This document shows, in pieces, positions 12,308 to 23,672 of a stretch of DNA of 64,000 nt. Position numbers and translations under genes: made by a program. Every line of letters starts with the position of its first letter. Position 1 is the first letter of the stretch. This DNA comes from Combretum micranthum. Lineage: Eukaryota; Streptophyta; Magnoliopsida; Myrtales; Combretaceae. The notes below the pieces were generated by a model. It saw nothing but the letters and a program-made list of their open reading frames with translations, searched no databases and had not been told where the DNA came from. Location of the stretch: contig JAMXBD010000231.1 of NCBI GenBank assembly GCA_024138025.1, forward strand, positions 620,001 through 684,000, given 5' to 3'.

Positions 12308-15022
12308 TGTAAGGACCCGCTATCACCCCTATAATTAAAATAGGCGATAACAATTCTCCAACCATATATAACCTATAAGATTATATGTAAGGTTGTCTAA
12401 AAAGAAGTGTTTGAGGAATTGTTTGTCTAATTCTAAATAGTTAATATAATAGAAACCATAGTTTTTCAAAAATTTTAATAAAACACTACACCATTATCAT
12501 AATTCCAACTTAAGAAATAAACTTAAGTCATATATAGCTAAGTACACACACACACACACACACATATATACATTATAACCAAAGGCTTCTTACAAGCCTT
12601 AACAAAATTACATATAAAATCCAACTAAAACTTCCAATACTATCACAAGACTAACATAACTAGTTTATTACAAAATTTGGATTCCATCAAGTTTAAGGTC
12701 ATCTCTAGTCCTCCAAATCATCAAGGAAATCCTTGAAATTGGTTCCATACCCCATATTCGTGTAAAAATCATCGGATTCATCACTTGAAATGGTTAAAAT
12801 ATGAGCCAAAGGCCCAGCACGCAAGTAACGAATACAAATATAAAGTGATTTACACATGCTTAAGCTAAATGCAAAATGCAACAACCAATAATTTATTATT
12901 CAATCTTTAGTTAGTCATACATCATGGGAGTATTAAAACTCCAGACATTAAGGATCTAGTATCACGTTCGCCTCCCTGAGTGGTCCCTATTATTCATACA
13001 GATTAGGTAGCCTCACCTTCCGGCATCGCCCGTAATACTAGGGGATCCTAAGTAACGCATCATGACTCTCAAAGGGTTGATATAAGTAGCTCGGATATTT
13101 ATATCTCCTAGATAAATCTATCCAATAACGAAAAAGTACCATGCCCCCAATCTGAGCAAGGCGTCGCTCTCCGAACCAGATTCAACGATTTAAAAGACAA
13201 TCAACACTCATCAACTATTAAAATTTTCTTAATTTAAAGTAACTTGAAGTAATGCTTATCCTAACAAAGCAACAAGCACGTTACTGCGTACCTAAGATAG
13301 CTCAGGAACTAATGGGGTTGGCCGAGCAAGAATCTATCACTGTTCAAGACAATATTGAATTTCCCACTTAGTTCAAGCACTAATTAACTAGTTCCAAATA
13401 TAATTAATCAAAGAAATTCAAATAAATTATTACAAAGTCATAATAGAGCATTTAAACATAATATTATATCATACAAGACTCAAGAAATATTCAATTGATC
13501 ATAATCAAGCTTTGGGAAATTTCGAAGAAAGTTTTTGAAAATGAAAACTGCAGGGGACACACCGACCTTCAATGCCGACGGCATTGAACCGGCGCACAAT
13601 ACACTAAAACTTAACATTTGCCAACACTGGCAACGTTCAAGGATATGCCGGCAGCCTTCAGTCTACACCGGCAGCCTTGAGCCGATGTAGACTACAACTT
13701 CAATTTCCAAAAATTTTCCTAGAGTTCCACGGGGTTGGTCCACGCCTGTGGATACCCCAAACACCGGCAGCATATCTATGTACGTCGACAACTTTGGATC
13801 CTACACCGGCGGCCTTAAGCCCGTCATTAAAAATTATGTTTATATTCTCATTCACACACCACTAAGCTGGCGGCGTTAGAACCCTAATAGCCTATGTACG
13901 TTTTGAAAAATAAACACTGGCAAAATTTCCTTGCTAAAGCCGGCATTGTTTCAAGCGGCTTTAAGAAAATAGGTTTTGATCACCTTCAACACCGCCTCTA
14001 TGCTAGTGGCGTTGAAGTACCAGATGCCGGTGTACGCTAAAATACAGACCTATTCGAAAATGTTTTGCTTCCCCTGTTTTCTTTACAAAAAATATTCATT
14101 TCAAAAATCCTCCAAACTTATTCTAAGCTTCCCCAAAACTTGTTATATGTTCTAAACACCATGCAAACAATATAAACCCTACTTCTAATTATCAAACACC
14201 CAACTACAACATTCAAACACCAATTACACTTCAATTCCACACTTTAACTACTCAATTTAGTTCCAGTATTCATCAACACTCCTTACAACTTTCCTAACAT
14301 TTAACTAAGCTCACGCAATAGCAAAGCACAACCTAACATATATCAATACATAATCAATCAACTCAATTGGCATTTACTCATCCTAGCATAAGTTTTACAT
14401 CCAAATACAAGAAAGAAAATAAAACAAAGAGATTAGGCTTGCATTAACTTGCATGAATAGGCTTTGCTTGGAGTGATTTTTGAATTCAAAGGCTTGTTGT
14501 TGATTTTGGTTTAAGGCTTATGGTTTTGAGATAGAAAGAAGAGAGAAAGAAAAGAAAAGAAAGAAAATTCATATGGAAAATTGGGCTGCCAAAAGAGTCC
14601 CTAATTAATCAAATTTGAGGTCAATACTAATCTAAAGTTTGACTTTAGGGGTATGTTTGAGTTAGGGTTAATTTGGAATGCATTTGAGTTTAATTTGGGC
14701 TTAAAATTTAGGCTTAAACTTTGTAAAATTCTGTCAACAATTATAATTCAAAAGTTTTTTTTTTTGACAAATTCTAAGCATAACACACTATTAATTTTAA
14801 AAAGACACACACATTCATTACAATATGCACACATTAATATACATAATACAATAATATTAATTTCATTGCACTACTCACATACAAAATGACACATATTCAA
14901 CACATGTACTAATTATATTATTCATGCATCAACATAATTCACATATATTAAATTTCAAAATCATATGTAACTTCAATAACGCATTTATAAAATGAAAATT
15001 AGGAAATTTAATGGCTATTTCA
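12308..15022 (-). mobile_element. Solo LTR B, Tekay-like, 2715 bp, nested in A4
   Basis: On the plus strand it starts TGTAAGGACCCGC and ends GGCTATTTCA, flanked by a perfect TSD GTTGA (12303-12307 and 15023-15027). Orientation is set by the related sequence at 30266, where TGAAATAGCC directly follows a polypurine tract, so this copy reads on the minus strand. Its 3' terminus contains a TATCGCC/GGTGATA hairpin. At 13565-14040 it holds a GC-rich array of CCGGCxGCCTT-like words. An (AC)n run lies at about 12544-12564. Confidence 0.85.
13565..14040 (-). repeat. GCCGGC/GCCTT motif array inside LTR B
   Basis: A GC-rich block in an AT-rich LTR. Variants of ACCGGCAGCCTTGA, GCCGACGGCATTGA and ACCGGCGGCCTTAA recur at irregular spacing, with several palindromic GCCGGC or GGCGCC-like cores. 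No open frame explains it. It sits about 1.0-1.5 kb from the 5' end of the LTR, a region where other LTRs in this window carry different arrays. Confidence 0.6.
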
Positions 15023-17861
15023 GTTGAAAACTTGAATCTTATCTATTTCTTTTCTATGTGTTTTGAAAGAACATCATAAACTCGTGAGTTATCATAAATG
15101 TGTATATTCTTATTTTTTTTCCAATTTCTTTTCTAAAATAAGTTAATTTTTCTTAACTTTGATTTTCTACAAAATTTTACTTCTAGTGATAAGAAATGAA
15201 ATTTCCAAAAATTGTTATTAAGTTGTTGATAAACTATAGATATTTGAGTTGCATATATATCCTCCTTTTAAAAGAAAATGGTTTTGATAAAAAAAAAAAT
15301 CTTTTTCCTCTTATATTTTCATTTCTTAATTCCCTTTGAAAATAATTTTGTTTTTAAAACTTGGTCTTTTAAATCTTTTACCAATTTTTACTTGGGAGAA
15401 AAATCATGTTTCATTATTTTCTTAAATTGTTGATAATATCTATTGTCTTTGAAATTTTATCAAGTTCAATTTCTTTGAAAAGGGTGTATCATTTAAAACT
15501 TGGCAACCTTTATTTTTCTAAGTGGGTTTATGAATTAGTGAGTTGTTTTTTATCTTATCTTTGAAAACTAGTTTACTTCTTAATTTTTATTATGAAGTTG
15601 AAAAGATTACAATCTTAATCTTTTTATTATGGAGTTGGTAAAATCTTACAAGTAAGTTTTTGAGAAAAAGTGTGCATATCCAAGATTTATTATTACTAAG
15701 TTTTAATAAACTTTATGTGACTTATCTTTATAAGAGAAAATGTTTGTTTTGTTAGTTAACTTCTTTGAGAAAATCATTTTCATGGGCATTTAAGAAAAAT
15801 CTTAATGAGTTTGAAGAGAAGTTGGAAAAAGAATAATTTTTCTATGTATGTGATAACAAAATCTTGATTTAGTGACAAGAACATATATTAAGAAAGTTTG
15901 GTTTCATTTTCTTTTATTTTCTTGGTAAAATCATCCTTGTTGATACTTAGGAAAACTTTGGGAAAGTTTGAGAAGAAGTTGTAAAAATACATTTTCTAAG
16001 TTGTTGTTAACAAGTTTCTTTATTTAGTAACAAGTTTTATAACAAAAAAGTTTAGTTTCATGTTTAGAGAAAATTTCACTTTAGATTTTGTTGAGATAAT
16101 AAAATTATGATGTTGTGGGTATATGAGTATGTAGTATGAAAATGAAAATATAAGAAAGATATAAGAAGCAAATAATAAGCAAGATAATAATATCAAGTAT
16201 TAGGAACCTTAGCTTCATCAAGGTAACCCGGTCAAGTACTGGGAATCTTAGCTTCATCAAGGCAACCCGGGACTAAGAATATACTAGTCCTAAAAAAAAA
16301 GAAAAAGAAAAAGAAAGAAAAGAAAAAACAATAATAAGAGCAAGTTAGAGAATGTTAGTGAGCATTAGGCTCCAAAAATATATAGATATACATATACTTA
16401 GTAATATATATAGAGTTAGATTAGAAGCATATTAATAATAATAACAATAGGATTTCATATTAACAACAATAATATAAAATTGGAATTCATGTGCAAGAAC
16501 AAAACATGAACATGTTGTTGCTTCTATAACTCATATAAGTTTCAAGAAACAACACCATGGCCATGTTAAGTTACATCACATGGGTAAATAGATAGTGGTA
16601 GAAGTTTGCCTAAAGTGTTTGTGTGGTATGAAGATGGTAGATGAATGGGGTATTATGTGGGTAGTAAGAAATGGTAGATGGTTTGTGTGTAGAGGAGGAT
16701 TTTTGTGAGGAATTGGTGAAAGAGAGTTTTGGTAGTGAAGAATTTTGTAGAGAGAATTTGTGGAGAGAGGAATTGAGGAGAGATTTTGGGAGAGTTTTAT
16801 TATGTTAAATGATTGTGTGAAAGAAGTTAAGGGAAATGGGGGTATTTATAGATAAATGTGGAGAGAAATTTAGAGTTAATTAAATAAAAGAAAAATAAAA
16901 TGAAATGGAGGGAAGAGAGAGAGGGGTGGACGACATGGAGAAGAGGGAGAGGGAAGATGTGATAAAATTTTACTTTTTGTAATAAAAAAAAGTAATAATA
17001 TGTAAAGTGTGATGTGAAATAAAGTTATATGGGAAAAATAAAAAATAAGAAAATAGGTATATAGGTAGTAAGAAAAAGTAGAGATAGATGAATAGTAGGA
17101 TAGGATAATGAATAGTAAATAAGACTAATAAGTTACCGGTAGTAAAGAAAGTACGCGTATAAATGAGATATTTGTAATTTTTAGTTATAAAAAAATTATG
17201 AAACTGATATTTTTGGATTTCTTATATTATTACGAGTCTAATAGTATTAATGGAATACTTTTATTATCCACTGTACTAGGGCACGATTTTCAAAAACTGA
17301 TCCCGTTTGGATCTAAAAGACATTAGAAATTGGCGAATATGATATTTTTATACTTCCCTATATTATTACGAACTTTTATCAACAATTGCTTTAGACCCGT
17401 TGTTCAAGGTTTAAGAGCATGGGATTGCCGAATCTAAACACTAGGGTTTGTTGTAGACTTTGTTAACTTTTAGGGTTCCGGTTTGACTTCTAGCTTGTTG
17501 ATTTATTCACAAGATCATGAAATTTTAAGGTTTTTGACCGTTTTATAGTTTTTGTTCAAAAATATTTTTATTTTATTTTTTTTTGTGATTATGTATTATT
17601 TTTCAATTTCCGGGATTGTTTAATTGAGTGTTAGGGATTGAATAGATGATTTAGTTGGCGTACGGATGTTGAATCAAACGATCTTTAGATTCTCCATTTT
17701 ATTTTGATGGTTCTCTTTTTCTTAAGGTTAAGAATTTTCGTATTTGATCTTATTTAGAGTTTGGCTTTATCATGGATCAGTTTTTTAGGGTCTCGATTTT
17801 GGTGTTTAATTTCTAGGATTATTTTCTAAGAATTTTGAAAATTTCAGGATTTTACATATAG

Positions 17862-20333
17862 TCATAAATACATCTCGCATCATATGTATTTCAAAGGCCC
17901 TTAGCAAACCTATGCCAAAGAAAGAACAAACAAATTTCAACAAGTATTTTGTAAATAGTGATGATTCAATATCTTTTATGTAAACACCTTCTTAGTTTAA
18001 TTTTTTTTTTTAAACATGTCTCATATCGAAGTTTGGTTTAGTAACTTGATGCATTTGAAGATTTAACTTGTGTAGAGTGACATAGGCATATCTTCGTTTA
18101 AATTTATGTATTGTCCTATAGCTCTCCAATATGGTAAGAGAAGATTCAAATCTACATAATTAAAATGCAGTTATCTATGTAATTATTTATTTTCATTTTA
18201 GCAATTATTCTATTTCCTTTCTAGTGTTTTTCCTTCTTAATGGTACTCCTATAACCAAAACCATCCTTGTGTGCATATGTGTGTGTGTGTGTGTGTATAA
18301 ACTTGTGGGGAAGGTGTTATACTATCTAAGGATGAAATTATCATCTATTGATTAAGATTTCTCAATAGATTCTATTCATATTAATACAATGTAATAGTGG
18401 CAAACATTGTACCTATTAATCTCCCTTGTTAAGATTGTGTACTTGGAAGTAGGATTCATCAAGTTACTTTTATCCATTGGTCATATCAAATCCTACTAAC
18501 ATTTTTATCATTGAAATCTTTATGAGTCATGCCAAACTTTTGTCTAATGATCTATTTATGTGAACAATAGTGATTCATATCAATTGTTTGTTTGATTAAA
18601 ATCTAGTTTGATTTGCTATTCATAAGTTGTTTTGAGTAGCGTTTCATCTATACAATTTATTACCTATTACTTATTCATATAAAAACCTACAAAAGAAATT
18701 TCCATCGAAGTCCTCTTAAACTAGAAGGGCTTTATCTTTACTTGTTGTTGCAACTTTTTATGGTGTTGGGGGGGGGAGGGAGGGGGGAGGGAAGGGGGGT
18801 TGTTGGGGGGTGGGTTTGGGATGCAAATTGTTTCACTTGTTGATTGTGTTCAAAATCAATCTCAAACTTTGTGATACGTTGAGTTTTCTATCTTGTTTAT
18901 GGTATGGCAATCTCCTTACAAATTGGAGGATTAATTAGTTGAGCTATGGGGCAATACCTCCCATGTCATGCAACAATAGTGCTAAGAGATTCCATGTCTA
19001 TTGCATAAAAAGTAACAACAACACAACCATCCTTGACATAAGTTGAGTGAACTTAGTAATAACTAATTTAATGATCCCGTGGTCTCTTGCAAAGGCCCCC
19101 ATAATATACACAAAAATTGGAACTAGATTGTTTTAGTTAACATCTTAGGGTAGTGGGAGGAATTTACCCTCTACAGGTTCAATATTGGCCATTTAGTCTT
19201 CAAAGATAGTGTCAAATGGGCCAGTATTCTCTTCCTTAGTGGTGCCATCACCAAGTCGTTGAAATCTTTGTCTCCAATAGAGCTACTCAAATGTAGATGC
19301 AAGGTCTTAGTTAATGTTGTCTCATAGATGTTGCACGAGTCTCATGCCATGCTTGTCCTAAGAAGAGTGACATAAAGATGGCACTTAAAGAGATTACTTG
19401 GAGAGAAATGATTGATAGGAAAAGTAAGTAGTCTTAGTGGCTTGAAACCGATGATTGATGGAGGAGCTTTGGAGCATCAACTTGACCCTTCATAATTGGA
19501 ATTCAACTCATTCTTTATTTGAGCCTTATATGATCTTTGGAAGTAGAGATTTCATTGTCTTATAATGTTTCTCTGATTCTAAAAGCTCCCAAGAGAGTTA
19601 ACTGAGAAGACTTGATTAAGTCTTTGTAAACTCCTAGGCTTAATGTCATATAGTAGACAATACTTATGGTCAGCACATGACATTAAACTTGCTCATTTCA
19701 AACTATCCAAAATGAGCTTATTAAGAATTTAAGGCTAGTAACTATCTTTATTATAGTGTATCACCTATGCTAAGAAAATTTGAGAGTAGATGAATCATTC
19801 CAATGATCCTGTTTCAATAATGTAGAGAGTTAAATTCAAATGTCGAGTTTTAGACCTAGTATTGGTTTAGATTCGACTCTCTTGGCCCTTTAGATTAAGG
19901 TAATGGGGTTTAGAGAGTTAATCCCACTCATTTTAGGATAATGAAGGAATGTACTATAAAGAAAGTCTTTAATGGATCTAGGTCCATAAGAAAACCCATA
20001 CAAGATCTACTTGAAAGGAAGACTCACCTTAGCCATTTATTGTATATGCGATTTAGCAGTTCACATTGAAAAGTTCTATAAATACTTCAAACTCTCTTCA
20101 TTTGGATCAAGAGGAATTTAGGAGCATACAAAGTCATATTGTCGAAATTTTATCCCAACCCTACTTTATCAATTCTAATGAGGTTCGATGCTTCATAGTT
20201 CCCTCATTTATCACATGTGTGTTTCAACTAATTGAGATTGCTTGCATTTCTCTATTCACTTTTCCTTTAATCATCCCTTATATGTCACTCCTTTAAAGTC
20301 GCATGTAACGCAAGATGCACAAAGCACACATGT
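17862..20333. other. Intergenic stretch, no gene seen
   Basis: No coding region recognised. It holds a (GT)n run at about 18278-18297 and a G-rich tract at 18768-18820 made of G runs separated by single A or T bases, with G-quadruplex potential. The part at about 19030-19500 is less AT-rich and may be old transposon coding sequence on the minus strand, but I see no domain. Confidence 0.5.
18768..18820 (+). repeat. G-rich tract with G-quadruplex potential
   Basis: At least five runs of three or more G (9, 3, 6, 3, 6, 6, 3) separated by 1-5 bases. Confidence 0.7.
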
Positions 20334-21055
20334 AGGGTGTGCAAAAAAAAAAAAAAAAAATGAAAATTGAAAAACCGAACCAAAACCAAAAGCCCAATAT
20401 GAAAAATATGGTTAATTGGCCTATTGGTTTCAGTTTAGGATTATGGTTTTTATTTTAATTTTTTTCGTTTTCAGTTTTAGTTTCGGTTTGTAACCACCAA
20501 AAACGATGATTAGTAGTTCACCAGTCCAATATTTATAAGTATATTATATATAATATAATAAATATAATTAATTTTTTAAAATATATATATATATTTTATA
20601 TATATATAAGGATAAAACCCTAAAATCTATTGTAATTTGGGACATGTTGTAATTGAAACTTTTATGTTTTAATTATTATGTTGTTGTTGTGTTGTAATTT
20701 GGATTAATGAGAAGACATCTAGCTTTAATTTGTATAATATTGTGTTATACTTATATTATTTATTTGATGGTTTGTGGTTATTTGATTTGTTTATTTGCAA
20801 TTTTTGAATATAATTATAAAACAAAATGGTTTAATTTTTCATGATTATAACTAAAAATATGGTTAATCGTATCTTTTGATTAACCAGTATGTTAAATGGT
20901 TAAAAATTGAAAATAGAAAATATTAACTGAAAAAACTTAAAGCAGTTAACTATTAATAATTTGCTAGTTTATGTTTACAATATTAAAAAACTGATTATTT
21001 TGGTTTGATTCAAAAAATGAGGTCATGAACGGTTTAACCGAATTGTGCACACCCT
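20334..21055. mobile_element. hAT-like non-autonomous TIR element, about 722 bp
   Basis: Bounded by a perfect 10-bp inverted repeat AGGGTGTGCA / TGCACACCCT. The interior holds repeated CGGTTT/AACCGAA words typical of the plant elements whose ends read GTGTGCAC..GGTTCGGTT. No matching 8-bp TSD is visible (ACACATGT against TATACCAC), so the insertion is old or the ends are approximate. A related start, GAGGTGTGCATGGTACGGTT, appears at 63926 and runs off the window. Confidence 0.5.
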
Positions 21056-22416
21056 TATACCACGTGGTCTCCATAATCAATTCTTTACCCTACAAATGCC
21101 ACTAAATTAAACCTTCTTGAATCATTTCAAATATGCAGCCGTCTTTCTAAACCTTGTCTCTTAACCCAAAAAGTGTAACTCATGTAAACAATAAATTAAT
21201 AGTAAACTTAACCCAATATTTTAATATAACAAAATTTAAGTCTTTACTAGGTGAATGTAAGAATCCTTTGTGATTATATTAGAAAATTTCAGATGCTTTG
21301 ACGTAATAATATTAATAACATGAAAGCCCGGAAGCCCTAGTACTATGTATTAAAGTATGATGATTAAATTCAATGATCATTCCTGCTCCTCCAATTGAAC
21401 TCCAAGCGTAAAGACAAGACGGTTTATTATGGTGCACCTATGGACACGTTTGACTGCTTTTTGATTAGTCCAAGTAGCGCGTGCTACCATGAATGACGGA
21501 CAAGAATGGGTCACTTCGGGTCGGAACTTGGAAGTATACTACTACTTCCCCGAAATTCCCAATGGCAAAATCCTTATTCTGTATTACATTTATATAATCG
21601 ATCCTATGTTAATAATATTGGAAAGTATTAAATATATTGTTTTTAAGACCCAAACAGATGCTTGGAGCGACTGTCAAGGGGATGGGGAAACCAATAATAT
21701 TTATAATAATAACTATTATTAACGATAATAATAGAACTAAGGTCCAGCGGCTTAAATTAACTGAAAAATCTAGCGAATAAAAGTATATTGCTAATTGGCC
21801 AATAGTTTGTGTCTGACAAATCCATACCCCGTTTCAGGTTTTTTTTTTTTTTTTAATTTTTGGTCCAATGAACCGTTTCCAGGTTTAGATAATAAAAAAT
21901 CTTGCTTCATGTGTGAAAGGTTTAAATTTTTGTTGAAAATTATGAGTGAACCTTTGAGGAATAACTTTCAAGGTTAATGACAAAAAAATGAAGAAGTCCA
22001 AGTCTTCAAGTTACTGGTCAGCTTGGGTATGATTTGGACATGGTTGTGCCCGTTCACATGAGCCAATTATTCAAATGCCCCACCGTCTAAGTCACAAGAA
22101 CATGATTTATATATGTACGAGCCCCGCTATGTGTATTTATATATATGGTCCGTTTGGCATCTGGTGTACAGTAAATGACATATTTTTTTTAATTTTTTTA
22201 ATAAATTATCTATAAAAAAACATAATTATTTCCATAAAAATATCAAATAGATCAAATATATGAAATATAACTATAAAGAATTTGTATATATATATATATA
22301 TAAAGTTTAAATAAATATAGATACAGATACAAATGAGAAATAAACAATCCGATCCTATAAAATCAAGAATTTACCAAAACTTTCTCGTAAACAAATTTCC
22401 TTCTAGTTTGATCAAG
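21056..22416. other. Intergenic, upstream side of the receptor-gene relic
   Basis: No gene recognised. This would be the promoter side of the pseudogene at 22417. There is a T run at about 21839-21854 and a (TA)n run at about 22285-22302. The stretch 22148-22340 resembles one side of a MITE (GGTCCGTTTGGCATCTG at the left, CAATCCGATCC at the right), with poor pairing. Confidence 0.4.
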
Positions 22417-23359
22417 ATGGGAACTCTTAAGTCAAAAAAAGTACTATTAATTTACATTTGGTCATACTTCCTCTTTAACCTGGTTATTCAGGAAAGTCAG
22501 CGAACTTGAAGGATATGAAGCTTGCAAGCCATCGAGATGTAGCCATGATGGTCCAATACAACAACCCCTTTTAGTTCCTGAGAAAACATGAAAATATTTG
22601 TGGCTATCCTGGATTCGAGATTGTTTGCGATAAAAACAGAACAACAATGTTTGGTATGGATCACTACTCTGTTAAGCATATCAATTATATAAACATGTCA
22701 ATTCAGCTAGTAAACAATAATTTCAGAGACAAAGATTGTTCAGCTCCCCAATCTTTTGCAGTCCCTCCAGACAATCCTTTCCTTAACTAAACTTCTGATC
22801 TTGCCATGCTCTTGTTCTTCAATGACTGTGTTAACGCATCCTTTCACGATTTTAAAGCAATTCAAATAAATTGCTCTTCAATGGCAAAGAAAATTGCCTA
22901 TGTAGCTCTAATCACTGACGAAAAATATTTTAAGGCAAATACAGATGGTATGTATTCATGGACGTGTTATTCATTTGCAATAGTTCCAGTAGAGATAAAA
23001 GCAAAAACAAATCAAACAATAGAAACTACGGACCATAGGAATCTGGTGAAAAAAGGGTTCACTCTAAAGTGGTCAGTCTTAACCGACTAGTGCTATGATG
23101 AGTGCCAGAAGAGGGAAGGCCAGCGTGGGCAGTCGAAAGAAAATCAACAATTTGCATGTTATTACCGAGATGGAGTCCATGACAGGGACTGCAACCCCGG
23201 TAAGTCTGCGGTTTTGTACACAACAATGCATTGAATGAAACACTTTTGTTCTAACATCCTCTTTGTAATTCTCCCGCAGGACATCCAAATTTCAGGCTGC
23301 AGATAAGTGTAGGTATTACTACTCTTCTTACTATCTTTATACATTGCATCAAATCATAA
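22417..23359 (+). pseudogene. LRK10-like receptor relic (GUB_WAK_bind/WAK_assoc extracellular part)
   Basis: Relic of a plant cell-surface receptor-like protein of the LRK10-like (leaf rust 10) type. In intact members a cysteine-rich extracellular region precedes a membrane span and a kinase. The ATG at 22417 opens a hydrophobic signal-peptide-like start (MGTLKSKKVLLIYIWSYFLF), which runs into a stop at 22507. The next frame reads ACKPSRC (about 22520), and the third frame carries CGYPGFEIVC, INYINMS, KDCSAP, FFNDCVN and a C-terminal CYDEC..FACYYRDG..RDC pattern. Two in-frame stops, TAA at 22788 and TAG at 23088, and two frame changes (near 22505 and 22580) break it. A canonical donor at 23200 and an acceptor CCCGCAG ending at 23279 join it in frame to exon 2 (HPNFRLQISVGITTLLTIFI, a probable membrane span), which stops at 23357. 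No kinase sequence is found downstream. Family assignment comes from recalled motif patterns, not from a search. Confidence 0.75.
23200..23279 (+). other. 80-bp GT-AG intron of the receptor relic
   Basis: The donor G|GTAAGT after ...DCNP and the acceptor TCTCCCGCAG|GACATC preserve the codon phase across the join. An intron between the WAK-associated segment and the membrane span is expected for this family. The short length is typical of plant introns. Confidence 0.65.
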
Positions 23360-23667
23360 TAGCAAATAATAAGTCTATGTATTACTACTCTTCTTACTAT
23401 CTTACCATGAAGTACAGGGATAGAGAGGGAAAAAAAAAATAAAAAATTGCACTACTCGTTCTGTTCCTGGAGTAGAAAAGTATTAACATCTAAAACCCCA
23501 TGATTACCATTCAAGAATGCATTATAGCCGTGCATCATTAAGTTTCAAGAACTTCTCAATCAAGCAATAAAAGGGCTATAGTTAACTCACTATGTATTTT
23601 CCTCCTTCAAAGAAATATAATACTTATTTCAAGCTTTGTGTAGCATAGAGTTTGATGCCTGTGTGGT
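23360..23667. other. Short intergenic piece with a 24-bp duplication
   Basis: TATTACTACTCTTCTTACTATCTT-type sequence occurs twice, at about 23314 (inside exon 2 of the receptor relic) and about 23379. Nothing coding follows, and the kinase exon expected after the membrane span is absent. Confidence 0.4.
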
Positions 23668-23672
23668 TTAGA

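Larger units (their letters stand above)
10023..17856 (-). mobile_element. Solo LTR A4, chromovirus-like, interrupted by two nested LTRs
   Basis: Minus-strand member of family A. On the plus strand it begins TGTCACGC (the LTR 3' end) and finishes TTTTACA (the 5' end, TGTAAAA on the minus strand), with a perfect TSD TATAG at 10018-10022 and 17857-17861. Removing the two nested insertions (10446-11070 and 12308-15022, each with its TSD) leaves about 4.5 kb. Shared family features are the terminal hairpin (10023-10055), the dyad block (11956-11988), an ACTAGTC/CCCGGG patch (about 16195-16290) and a TATA box near 16842-16851 on the minus strand. No coding region belongs to it. Confidence 0.88.
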
